From positions 1-64,000 of the forward strand of contig CAZGOC010000001.1 of assembly GCA_964527685.1 (NCBI GenBank): 64,000 nucleotides of DNA. Reading direction: 5' to 3'. Below are positions 21,780 to 33,180 of the stretch, in pieces. Every line of letters starts with the position of its first letter. Position 1 is the stretch's first letter. The DNA comes from UBA7396 sp964527685 (GTDB lineage Bacteria > Patescibacteriota > Gracilibacteria > BD1-5 > UBA6164). Both the position numbers and the translations under genes were made by a program. The notes under the pieces are model-generated. The model saw only the letters and a program-made list of their open reading frames with translations, did no database searches and had not been told where the DNA came from.

Positions 21780-24700
21780 ATGATAAAAAGTATATTCTTA
21801 TTTAAAAAAATTATTTCTTTTACTCTAGTTTTTACAATTCTATTTTCTTTATTCCCTTTTCATTACTCAAATGCAGTTTCTACAAACTGACTTTCAAGTC
21901 CTTGGACTATAGAAAAAGCAACTCATCTTGCTAAAAGAGCCTTGATATGAGTAAATCCTCAAATAATTCAAGATTTATACAATGCTTGAAGTGCTGAAAA
22001 TGCTGTTAATTTATTATTTCCTTCACCTTCTTGAGTAGATAGAACTTCTTTTAATCAGGCTATAGATAATTTTAAATGACCTACTTTCAACCCAAGTGAT
22101 ACAAATTCTATGAGAAAATTATATGCTTATAGATATTATATCGATCAATATGAAGCAAAAAGAAAATTATTTTCTCTTTTTGAAGATATTTTTCCTGTAG
22201 ATAGAACTTGAAATTGAATAAATGATATTAGTTATTTAGATGTAGAAAATCACTTTAATTTACTTTTTGATAACTCACTTTGAAATTATAAAACACTTAT
22301 TAAAAAAGTATTATTTGATTCAACAACTCCTGAAAATAGCTTTGCTATGGGAACTTATCTTGATTTATTAAACCAACCAGATAAAAACTATCCAAATGAA
22401 AATTATGCAAGAGAATTAATGCAACTTTTTTTGATGTGAGAATACAAACCTTGGGAAAACTGAGATAATCCACTTGCTGTAAGAAATTATACTGAAGAAG
22501 ATGTAGCAGCTTTTGCTAGAATTTTAACTTGATTTAGAGCTTGAAGTGACAAAAAAGTTACTTTTGATAATAATTATCACAATACTTCAACTTGAATTAC
22601 TTTTTTAACTTGAAGTTTAAGTTCTTGAGATAGCTTTTCATTTTATAATTCAGCTAGTTGAACTATTGATAATACTTCAATAATAAATCCTATTTCTTGA
22701 AATAATTGACTTTGAGACAATGCAATTGATTATATTTTTTCAAAAAGAAAAGATGAAATAGCATATTTTTTATCATGGAGATTGTTAAAATTTTATGTTA
22801 AAGATACTCCAACTGAAAATGAGATAAAAAACCTTTGAAATACTCTTTTATCAAATAATTTTGAGCTTTATCCTACTATAAAAACTCTTTTATCTTCAGA
22901 TATACTTTATAGTGATGAAGTGATGAATAGTTTAAGATATAAAAATCCTTTAGAACTTGCTATTTGAACACTAAAATTACTTCATTATAAAAATCCTCAA
23001 ACTACTGATGAATTGATAAATGATACTTCACTACTTACAAATCTTGATTGGGTCCCTTATAATCCTAGAAGTATTTTTTGAAGAGGATGATTTGATGATA
23101 ATAAAGATTTTATGAATGCTTATTTTCATAATCAATGGTCTACTTTTGCATCAAAAATAGCTTTTAATAGCCAAACTTGATCATATAATTTGAGTGATTT
23201 AATCCCAGTTACTAGAAAACTAAATTCTTGAAGTATTGATTTTGAAACAAATAATAAAAATACTTTTTCTTGAACTATAAATTTATCAAATCTAGAAGTA
23301 ACTTTTGAGTGAAATACTATAAATTTTGCCACTTGAACTATAAAGATGCCTGAATTTTATGTATTAACAAACTCTTGAAATAGAATTGATATTGCTTGAA
23401 ATTATAACTTAGAAACTTGAAATTTAACTACAAACTCTTGAACTATAACTTATTGAACTTGAAAATACATAGTAAATAATTTTAATTTTACAGTTGATAG
23501 TGGTTTTACTTTAGAAAGAGATATAACACCAAGTGAATTAATAGAGCAATTAGAAAATTATTTATATTTAGGAGTAAGATTGCCTAACTGAGTAAGTGAA
23601 AAATTAAAAAATTTCTTATTATTTGATGATAAATGAAATAAAAGATTATTTTTACCAAATGATAATACCTATAGAAATAAATATATAAAATGAGTTTTAG
23701 CAATTATGCTTGCTCAAAGTGAGTATATTTTACTAAACTGAATTGATTTAAATGAATCAAGTGATAATTCTTGATCAACTCCTATAAACAACCAAAATTC
23801 TAAATTGATAATGGTAGAATTAAATGGTTGATATGACTGGATGAATTGAATTATTCCAAAACAAGATTTTAGTTATTATCAAACTATAAGACAAAGTCTT
23901 GCTATAGATTCAGCTAATTTAATAGATTTATGAGATGTTTATTTAAATAAAAGTTTGGAAGCATTTAAACCCTATTTTGATAATTGAGATTTAAGAATAA
24001 TAAATAGAGTTTGAACTCCAAATCATTCAAGAGCTCATGATAGTGCACAAATACAAGTTGCAAGTAAAAACGGGTCTCAAAGTGTTTGAGCTCCTGGACT
24101 TATTTGAGAATTGATAAAAAATGATCCAAATCCATTAAATAATATAGTTTTATGAACTTCAAGACCACCTATTTATACAAATTGAAATTTTATAAATATT
24201 GGTCAAAATTCTATAAAATACAAAAATAATACTTGGACCACTACAAATGATGAAAAAACATATCAAATAAATACTCTAAAAGATATTTTAAATAATAGAC
24301 AATACCCTCTTGACTCAAAATCTACATTTAAAAATTCTATAGTTTTAGATAATGTAGCAAATTCTTGACAAGAAAGTGTTTGATGGACTTTAAGTTGAAG
24401 ATTGAACTTTGTTTCTGGACTTATAAATAATTGACTTTGAATAACTTATTATGTTCCTTGAGGTTGATGATATGATACTCATGGAGAACAATTGATGTGA
24501 AGTTATAATTTAAATGATAGAACTCATGACCTTTCAAATGATATAACTACATTTTTCCAAAGAGAAAAAGATGCTTGAAAAGATGTAACTATTATAATTT
24601 ATAGTGAATTTTGAAGAACATTAAAAGCAAATTGATGAGCTTGAACTGATCATTGACAATGATGATGATATTTTATACTTTCTACAAATAATGCTTTTAA

Positions 24701-26447
24701 AAATTCTCTCCCTCAAAAAGTTACTTGAAAACTAGAACCAAAAAAAGAATACAATGACTGGTTTGGAGTTTGAATTGATTATAGATCTATTTATAACAAA
24801 ATACTTTCATCTTTGTATAATATAGATGTAAATAGTTATTTTGGATGAAATTATAATTTAGATGATGATTTAAATACAACTATTCCAACACCAAATTTAA
24901 TGAGAGTTGAGTATAAAGAAAAATGGTGGTGAAGTGTATGAGTTTCTTTAAAATTTAAAGTTGATGATAAAAACTTTAGATTTAAAGATTGATCATATTT
25001 AAAACTAAGATATTGAGAAAATAAAAATAATTTAAAAGAGTTCTCAAAATGGACTATGGATAATTATACTTACAACAAAAATGACAATAGTTTTAATATA
25101 GAAGTTACCTTACCTAAAGAAAAAACTTATTATTATGAACTTGATATAGTTGATAATCAATATGATAAATACACAGCAAGTTGAATTATAAATACTCCTA
25201 AAAAATTTGAAACAAATAGCACAAATACCACAATACCTCTTGATAAAGATAGTTATTTTGCCAAATATAAAAATACTTTAGTTTCTTGAAATACTTCAAC
25301 TGATAGATTTACTTTATTTAATAATCCTGTTGAAGAAATAACTCTCTCTTGATGAACAAATTCTTGAACTACAATATATTCTTGAAGTATAAAAGATGTA
25401 TCATTTAATTCTTGAATAACTCTTAGTTTTTGAACTTGAGAAACATTTTTTGATACTTTAACAAATTCTTGAGTTTGGAATTGATGATTTAAACTGCCAA
25501 CTTTTATAAATAAAAATGAATTTATTTGAGAAAATGCAGTGTTTAATACTCAAAAATTAAAAGATTTAAATATAGAAAATATTTTAAAAATATGAGCTGA
25601 TTCTTTATGAGTTTGAATAAAATTAAACCAAAAAATCAAAATTACTCTTCCTATAAAAAATCAAAGTGCGAACTATAAAATCCTAAAATCAGAAGATTGA
25701 ATAAATTGGATTGAAATAATTTCAATAAAAAACTGATCTAATATATCTTTTGAAACAAATAATTTTACATACTTTGCTTTAGTAAATGATGTAGTTGTTA
25801 CTCCTCCTGTAACTCCACCTGTAGTTTCTCCACCAGTGACTACTCCTCCATCTTCATGATGAGGTGGATGATGATGAGGATCATTAAACATAGATAATTG
25901 TCCTTCTTGAGATTATTCTCCTAGTTATTATGATGGTATGTGTGAGAAAAAAGAAGTAAATTCTACTAATTCAAATACTGAAAATAATAAAAATAATTGA
26001 AGTGTAAAAGATAAAAAATATGTAGAGGATTTAAAGCAAAAAATGCTACAAGAAAGACAAAATGCTAAAAAAGATGGTGAAGTAGTAAAGTATATAGAAA
26101 TCCAAAACTATAAAGTAGCACAAATAGAAGACTATAAAATAAGTAGCTTAATTACAAGATTATCTTTATATATTATTTTAAATCCTAAAATAAAATCAAC
26201 TGATAAAAGTAATTATATAGAAAGATTTAATGAATTTTTAATTGCTAGATATCTTTTTGAAAAACAACCTAATTCTCTTGAATTAAAAAATAAACACATA
26301 AAACAAACTATATTGTTAAAAAATGTAGTTAGAAAATTAAGTGGGAAAAATTATAAAAAAATCAATTGCAAAGCAATTGATTTTTTTATAAACACTCTTT
26401 TAATATATTTCTACAACCGGATCTTTATACCAGCCCTCTCAATTTAA
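21780..26447 (+). CDS. DUF1800-DUF1501 fusion exported protein (possible 3' frameshift)
   Basis: 1555 residues as read. A signal peptide (about residues 1-33) is followed by a DUF1800 region: ATHLAKRALIG, NENYARELMQLFLMGEY, YTEEDVAAFARILTGF and SWRLLKFYVKD. From about residue 670 a DUF1501 region begins: LIMVELNGGYDWMNGIIP, RVGTPNHSRAHDSAQ, GGYDTHGEQ and YSEFGRTLKANGGAGTDHG. These two families are usually neighbouring genes. A Ser/Thr-rich beta region, a Pro/Thr linker and a run of eight glycines follow (about 1340-1365), then a Lys-rich helical tail. The last 30 codons run through a strong terminator into the 3' end of the convergent gene, so the true stop may be upstream. Confidence 0.85.
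26355..26387. terminator. Bidirectional terminator at the end of the DUF1800-DUF1501 gene
   Basis: Perfect stem ATCAATTGC / GCAATTGAT extended by A7/T7, with an AAA loop. It lies between the two convergent genes but inside the annotated reading frame of the plus-strand gene. Confidence 0.9.
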
Positions 26448-29253
26448 TAATGATACTTTTTTTATATCTCCATTAAATCAAAGTCATGACTTTTTAGCAA
26501 TTTCTTTTATATAATCATCAAAATATTCATCAAGATCAATTTCAATATTTCATTTTTTATATATTCTAAATCTCAAAAGATTTCCTTCATCATCTATTGC
26601 TGTTAATACTCTAGCTATTATATCACCTTTTTGATCTTCAAAATAAAATACTCATTTATTTATATCAAGTGCATTTGTTGCTGTAGCCCAATAATTTCAT
26701 ACTGATGAATAAAAACTCAAACAACTACCATCTACATTATTTCACATCATAAGAATTTTTATAGGTTCTTTTTCTTTATAAATAGATATAGAAGTTATTT
26801 CTTTTGCTTTTTTTGATATAAGTATTTCTTTTATTGATTTTACTTGAAAAGATAAATCTGAAAAAATAGTATCAAATTCTCAATTAGATAATTTACTAGT
26901 TTTTAATATTTCATCTTTATTTTTCTTAATATTTTCATCAAAATATGAGATAAGTTTTCATTCATTATCAAATTCTTCTTCTATTCAAAGAAGTTTAAGT
27001 TTATTATTTGCTATATTTACAAAGTGTTTTATATCTTTTGTTTTATCAACTTTTTCATCATTTGGGGATATATCATAGATCTTTTTATTTTCTTGTAAAA
27101 AAAATTCTATATCAACTCATTTTTGTTTAATATTTTCTTTCCATTCTTTATTTTTTTCTGTATCTGTTGAATCTATTTTATTTATAAAATCAAACAGTAT
27201 CTTTTTAAAAATCTCTTTGTTTATCTTTGCTCATTGATACATTTTATATGATTCAATAAATTTATCATTTCATAAAATATTATCTATATCTATATCTTTA
27301 TCTAATTTAAATTCATTTATTAACTTAATTTTTATTTTTCTATCTATTGTCTGTTCTATATAGTCTATAATCAATGTATCAAAATATTTTCATATTAAAT
27401 TAACATCTATAGTTTTATTTGTGTCTATATATCTACTCAATTGATTTATTTGTTTTTTTGTTATATCTTTATTAGTAAATTTTGAAAGTTTTGTAAGCAT
27501 TATACTAAGTTTTTCTTTTATAGTTTCTTTATTTAATCATTCTAACTGATCTACTTCAATCATTTGAGAAAAAATATTTAAATTAATATTTAGTCATAAA
27601 TCTTGTATAAGCAATAATTTCTGTAAAAATGGAATAAATGATTTTTGCTTATTTTCTACAAAATAAAAAAATATTTTATCTAAGTTATTAATATCTTGTA
27701 ATTCAAAAAATTTCCTTAAAATATATTTATCTGATACCCTTATTTTTATTCAATTTATAAATTGAGTGATTTTTTTATCTTTAAAATTAAAATTATCAAT
27801 ATAAATAACAATATATTCTCAATCTCATCATTCTATTAATTCTTTTGCTAACCAATTATGATCAAGTCAATTAAATTTTTCTAAATTATAAGCTACACTT
27901 CCTCAAAATCTTCTTTCTATTAATTCTTTTGCTAACCAATTATGATCTAATCAATTAAATTTTTCTAAATCATAAGCTATATATTTTCAATCTCATCTTT
28001 CTATTAATTCTTTTGCTAACCAATTATGATCTAATCAATTAAATTTTTCTNNNNNNNNNNNNNNNNNNNNNNNNNNNNNNNNNNNNNNNNNNNNNNNNNN
28101 NNNNNNNNNNNNNNNNNNNNNNNNNNNNNNNNNNNNNNNNNNNNNNNNNNAAATTATAAACTACACTTCCTCAAAATCTTCTTTCTATTAATTTTTTAGC
28201 TAACCAATTATGATCTAATCAATTAAATTTTTCTAAATTATCAGCTATATATTTTCAATCTCATCTTTCTATTAATTTTTTAGCTAATCGATTATGATCT
28301 AATCAATTAAGTTTTTCTATATTATAAACTATATATTTTCAATCTCAACTTTCTATTAATTTTTTAACTAACCAATTATGATCTAATCAATTAAATTTTT
28401 CTATATTATCAGCTATATATTTTCAATCTCAACTTTCTATTAATTTTTTAACTAACCAATTATGATCNNNNNNNNNNNNNNNNNNNNNNNNNNNNNNNNN
28501 NNNNNNNNNNNNNNNNNNNNNNNNNNNNNNNNNNNNNNNNNNNNNNNNNNNNNNNNNNNNNNNNNNNTAATCAATTAAATTTTTCTATATTATCAGCTAT
28601 ATATTTTCAATCTCATCGTTCTATTAATTTTTTAGTTAATCAATTATGATCTAATCAATTAAATTTTTCTATATTATAAACTATATATTTTCAATCTCAA
28701 CTTTCTATTAATTCTTTAGCTAACCAATTATGATCTAATCAATTAAATTTTNNNNNNNNNNNNNNNNNNNNNNNNNNNNNNNNNNNNNNNNNNNNNNNNN
28801 NNNNNNNNNNNNNNNNNNNNNNNNNNNNNNNNNNNNNNNNNNNNNNNNNNNCTTTCTATTAATTCTTTAGCNNNNNNNNNNNNNNNNNNNNNNNNNNNNN
28901 NNNNNNNNNNNNNNNNNNNNNNNNNNNNNNNNNNNNNNNNNNNNNNNNNNNNNNNNNNNNNNNNNNNNNNNTAACCAATTATGATCTAATCAATTAAATT
29001 TTTCTATATTATTAGCTATATATTTTCAATCTCATTTTTCTATTAATTCTTTAGCTAACCAATTATGATCTAATCAATTAAATTTTTCTATATTATTAGC
29101 TATATATTTTTTATTTTTGCAATTATTATTTAATATATTTGATGAAGTATTTTTAAAAGATCAAATAGTATTTGTTACTACATTTAATTTTGATTTTTTT
29201 GTATTTGTTTCATTTGATGATTTTTCTATATTTTTTAAATTTATAAAATTCAT
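26400..29253 (-). CDS. 28-residue-repeat (GLDHN-type) protein with C-terminal globular domain; interrupted by assembly gaps
   Basis: After about 35 polar residues, the N-terminal half is a tandem array of 28-residue units with consensus YIANNIEKFNGLDHNWLAKE then LIEKGDGK. These should form an alpha-helical solenoid. About ten units or partial units are visible and four 100-N gaps interrupt the array, so length and frame across the gaps are unknown. The C-terminal 470 residues (26400-27810) are helical and Lys-rich. They end in a compact domain with ILMMGNNVDGSCLSFYSSVG, TNALDINKGVFYFED and IIARVLTAIDDEGNLLRFRIY. I do not recognise this domain. No signal peptide is seen, so it may be cytoplasmic. 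The array resembles GLDHN-type repeats I associate with other CPR genomes. Confidence 0.75.
27800..29110 (-). repeat. 84-bp tandem coding repeats with four collapsed assembly gaps
   Basis: Units recur every 84 bases (for example TCTATTAAT at 27832 and 27916). Neighbouring units differ by a few substitutions, mostly A/T choices at silent or conservative positions. The N runs at 28051-28150, 28468-28567, 28752-28851 and 28872-28971 are each exactly 100 long, that is placeholders for unresolved repeat copies. Confidence 0.95.
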
Positions 29254-29369
29254 AATAAAAATTTAATAATAAATTATTATTAGTATACTATATATTTTAA
29301 TAAAACTCAAAAATTACAATTTTTTAATTCATATTAGAAAAAGTCTTGAATATACTAAAAAGTGACAAA

Positions 29370-30548
29370 TTAAATATTTTTTAATATAATATCTTTTAAT
29401 TTATCTATATTTTTATTTTCATAAGTTGAAATAAAAACTGGAGATAAATCACTAAATTTTTCTTTTAATTCAAGCAATTTTTTATCACTAATTAAATCAA
29501 TTTTATTAAAAACATATATTTTATCTTGAGTTGCATTTATTTTTTTTAAAATATCTTCAACTACTTCTATTTTTTCTTCAATTTTTGGGTCACTTGCATC
29601 AATAACATGAAGCAAAATATTTGCCTCAATACTATCTTCTAAAGTTGATGAAAAAGATGCTATCAAACTTGGTGGCAAATCTCTTATAAATCAAATTGTA
29701 TCATTTATTAAAATATCTTTTTTAGGTATAAATACTCAGTTTTCATCATAAGAATTTTCTATATACATTTTCCCTACAGAAGTTCATAAGGTTGCAAAAA
29801 GTTTATTTTCTGCTAACACTCATTTTGAAGTTAAAATATTCATTAAACTAGATTTTCAAGCATTTGTATATCAAACAATTCAAACAGTTTTTAATCACTT
29901 TTTTTCTCTTGATTTTCTATGTTCTTTTCTTGTTTTTTCAAATTTTTTTAATTCTTGTTTTATGAATTCCTCTCTTTTTAATAAATGTCTTTTCATAATT
30001 TCAGTATTTGTTTCTCATTTTCATCTACTTCATTTATTTCATCCAGCTCATTGGCTTCAAAGCTCCTCTGACATCCCAAAAATACGAGGTCACATATGTT
30101 TTATTGATGCAAGTTCTATTTGAAGTCTTGACTCCATAGTTTTTGCATTTTTTTCAAATATTTTTAGTATCAAATCGACTCTATCCCATGCTTTTGCTCA
30201 AATTTCTTTTAGTTTTTCATTGATATTATGAATTTGAATAGGTTTTAAAATATTTCCTAAAATAAGTAAATTTGCTTGAGATTCTTTCATTTCAGCCATA
30301 ATTTCTTCAAGTTTTCAAGTTCAAATATAGCTTTTATAATCAGGAACTCCTCTTTTTTGAATATGTTTTAAAATAACAACTCATCCATAAGTATTTACAA
30401 GATTTTCTACTTCTTCTAATCTCTCTTGCATATCTATCTCTACCCTATTTTCAATTGGCAGTATATCTGCAATAAATACTCTTAACTCATCATTTTGATA
30501 TTCTAATTTTGCTTGATTTTGTTCAAGCTCTCTTAAGTTTTTTGACAT
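29370..30548 (-). CDS. hflX: Ribosome-associated GTPase HflX
   Basis: 392 residues. The HflX N-terminal domain ends in GGGTGKLEE-like and coiled-coil segments: YIGTGKLEEIMAEMK, RVDLILKIFEKNAKTMESRLQIELA. The Gly-rich linker GSQGAGGNKGSRGKGETNTE, in which most Gly are TGA, leads into the G domain with G1 GYTNAGKSSLMN (about 224), switch I LFATLGTSVGK, G3 DTIGFIRDLP and G4 NKID. It splits or rescues stalled ribosomes as known for the family. Single-gene unit, no SD. Confidence 0.95.
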
Positions 30549-30705
30549 ATTTTTTTAATTATTAAATAAGACTTTTATATTTAAATAAAAGTTATTTTTA
30601 GATTTTTTTACTTAAAATCATTAAAAAAATATTGTTCTCATTTCATTGATATAAATAATAAATTCAATGAGATTATATTGATTTTTAATATTTTTGCAAA
30701 ATTTT
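30549..30705. other. AT-rich spacer downstream of the AbiEi-like gene
   Basis: Upstream region of hflX on the minus strand. No reading frame, hairpin terminator or clear promoter motif could be supported. Confidence 0.3.
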
Positions 30706-31482
30706 TTAAATCCCCCTTTTCCCTTCTCATATAAACAATCATCAGTTTTGTTTTATAATATCTAAAAATACTTCATAAAGTTTTATATCTATATTTTTTG
30801 ACAATTCTTTTAGTCTATTAAAGGCCATAATATATTTTAATTTCCCTATTTTATAAAAAATTTCTTTATCAAAAAACTTTGAATATTTTTTTAATGTTTT
30901 AGAAATTAAATCAACAGATACTCATTCAAAAGTATCTTCAATTAAAGCACTTTCAACTAAAGAAAGCTCTAAAGATGAAACTTTAAAATTAATTTGCTCA
31001 ACAACTACATTTTTTACAAAATTTGATAAAGCACTGTATAAATTTTTTTTATTTCAAGTAATAGTTTTAAAAATAATTTGATAATTTCAAATCATAATCT
31101 TTTTATTTAACTTTCTATTTACTACAATAAGTTTTTGAGGAATAGTATAATTTTTATGATGGATTTCAAGAGCCTTTTTCCCTGAAATAAAATACTCACC
31201 TCAAACTTCTTTATTTATAATTTTTTTACAAAATTCAAAATAATACTTTTCTATTAAATCAATTTCATTTAAATTTTCATCTCAAGATTTAGGTACAACA
31301 TACATCCCATTTTTTATAGGTATTATTATTTTTTGAGATTTTAATTTATAAATAATTTTAGAAACAATATTTTTATTTTTTTCTTGAAACTCTGGATCTA
31401 TTATCTCAAAAATATCTTCAATAAAAATTATTTTTCATCATTTTTTCAACATTTTATTAACAATTTTGTCAAAACTTATCAT
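30706..31482 (-). CDS. AbiEi-like winged-helix antitoxin/regulator
   Basis: 258 residues. An N-terminal winged-helix-like segment (residues 1-65, DKIVNKMLKKGGKIIFIEDI, IIYKLKSQKIIIPIKNGMYVVPK) is followed by the AbiEi-type domain. That domain has YFISGKKALEIHHKNYTIPQKLIVVNRKLNKKI and a helical tail. This is the layout of type IV antitoxin/transcriptional regulators of the AbiEi group. No nucleotidyltransferase toxin (AbiEii) is adjacent, so it may act as a solitary regulator. Two tandem near-palindromes lie 50-90 bases upstream and could be its operator. Confidence 0.6.
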
Positions 31483-31532
31483 ACTTGAATTAACTTAATA
31501 TATAGCTAAAATTAAACTATAATAATTATATA

Positions 31533-31572
31533 ATTTTTACTATAAAAATCAAATATTTTTTACTATAAAAAT
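31533..31572 (-). promoter_or_regulatory. Tandem operator-like near-palindromes upstream of the AbiEi-like gene
   Basis: TTTTTACTATAAAAAT occurs at 31534-31549 and again at 31557-31572, 23 bases apart, about two helical turns. Each copy is nearly symmetrical (ATTTTTA / TATAAAAAT). It lies between the upstream terminator and the regulator start. Confidence 0.45.
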
Positions 31573-31615
31573 TATTTAGTTTTTTAAAAGTTTATAATTA
31601 CAATAAAATATAATT

Positions 31616-31650
31616 AAAAAATACTAATACAAATTGTATTAGTATTTTTT
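31616..31650 (-). terminator. Terminator after the 157-residue hypothetical gene
   Basis: Stem AATACTAATAC / GTATTAGTATT with an AAATT loop and flanking A/T runs; on the minus strand it follows the stop at 31681. Confidence 0.85.
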
Positions 31651-31680
31651 AATTATAAGCTTTATAACAGTGTTTTATAC

Positions 31681-32154
31681 CTAATCATTTACAAGTGAAA
31701 TTAGACCTAAAGAATCAGATGAATAAGTTGGTAATGCTGGATAAATTTTTGAAATCATCTCAAGTATTTCAGGATGTTTTGATATTAAAATTTCATAATA
31801 TCAAGAATCAATCCTAATCATAACTTTTGAACTCATAACTGAATAAAAAATTACATCTACATCTTGTTTTATTCAAGATTTATCTAAAACAAAGGTGTAT
31901 ATACAATATCAAGTATATTTATCAGTATATTTACCTTTTGTTCATTTTCAAGAAAAAACATATTCTCAAGATAATATTTTTTCAAGAACTTCAGTTCAGT
32001 CTTCTTCATTTGACAACACATCATTAATTTGTTTTTTTGTATCTAACATTGGTAATCATTTAAAGCATTTATCCAAAAATCAAGTGTCAGTAGATTTTGC
32101 AACATTTACTCAAACTCATGAATTTCAAACATTATTTAATCAAGTTTTTGACAT
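31681..32154 (-). CDS. Hypothetical protein, 157 residues
   Basis: An intact frame ending in TAG. The N-terminus is Gly/Asn/Val-rich, followed by an acidic segment (DTKKQINDVLSNEEDGTEVLEK) and a beta-rich segment (YTGYCIYTFVLDKSGIKQDVDVIFYSV, KVMIRIDSGYYEILISKHPE). No membrane helix or signal peptide. I do not recognise it. It has its own downstream terminator and no close partner. Confidence 0.6.
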
Positions 32155-32230
32155 ATAAAAAATAATAAAAAATAATAAAACTTTTTAAGTATATATAAAA
32201 TTATATTATTGTCAATTTTTTATTATACAT

Positions 32231-33160
32231 TTATTTATTAGTTTTTAACTTTCTTCTAAATCTAAAAATACTAATTATTTCAAGAAAAACAAAAAGTAAT
32301 ATAAAATTAATAAAATATAAAATAACACTATGAGAGTTTATATAAGAAATTATTGGACCTCATAAATTAATAAACAAAAATACAATAAATATAAAACTAA
32401 TTATTATTTTAAAATATGATTTTCAAATAAAATTTATTATTTTTTCTTCTTCAATTACCTTTACATATTTTTGATGTAAAAAAATAAAAACTAAAGAAGC
32501 TATAAAAATAAAAAATGGAAGTAAATTTGTTATTTTTATTGTTTGTTCTATATCAGGAGTTCATTTAATTAACATTTCTATTGCTACAAATAATATTACA
32601 AGTAATCAAATCCACTGAATAATTGGATAATCACTGAGTTTTTTTGCTATATAATTAGATGCAAAAGCCATTAAAACTATTGAAAACACAAGTCATATTC
32701 ATAAAGTTACTATATTTCAGTGACTTGCTCAAGCTACAGCTAAAACATTATCTAAACTCATAGAAACATCAGCAATTATTATAGTCCAAATAGCTGAAGC
32801 AAATCAAACTTCTTTTATTTTTTTATTATGATTTTCCTCATGATGCTCTCCTCCATTTCTTAATTCTTTATAAAATTTCCAAACTACATATAAAAGCAAA
32901 ACTCCTCAAGCAAATCTTAATCAAGTTATATTTAATAAGATTGTTGCAAATAATGCAAATCAAATCCTCATAACAGTAGCTAATATTATTCAAACCATAA
33001 TAGCTTTTTTTCTAAGCTTTTCTGGTAAATTTCTTGTAGCCATACCTATAACTATAGCATTATCTCAACTCATAACTATATCAATTATAATTATGTTAAG
33101 TAAAGCAAGTGCTCAAGCAATAGTAAAAATATGCCAAAAATCTTGTATAATTTGTTCCAT
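32231..33160 (-). CDS. TerC-family integral membrane protein (YjbE-like)
   Basis: 309 residues with about eight hydrophobic helices. The TerC signature is present: an Asp in IIIDIVMSGDNAIVIGMATRNLP (residues about 23-45) and its internal counterpart IIADVSMSLDNVLAVAGASHG (about 130-150). The His-rich loop GGEHHEENHNKK lies between. TerC proteins are implicated in metal (often manganese) efflux and metalation of exported proteins. Here it stands alone; substrate unknown. Confidence 0.9.
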
Positions 33161-33180
33161 AAAAATTTTTTATTAGTCAA

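Noticed and set aside
27800..29110. CRISPR array
   Set aside because: Units are 84 bp, contiguous and coding, without constant repeat plus variable spacer structure; no cas genes nearby.
30549..31680. AbiEii toxin gene beside the AbiEi-like regulator
   Set aside because: Both flanks were read in all frames with TGA as sense; only hflX and a 157-residue protein without nucleotidyltransferase motifs are present.
31895..32158. Plus-strand ORF opposite the 157-residue hypothetical gene
   Set aside because: It lies antisense to an intact minus-strand frame and has no start context; a shadow ORF.
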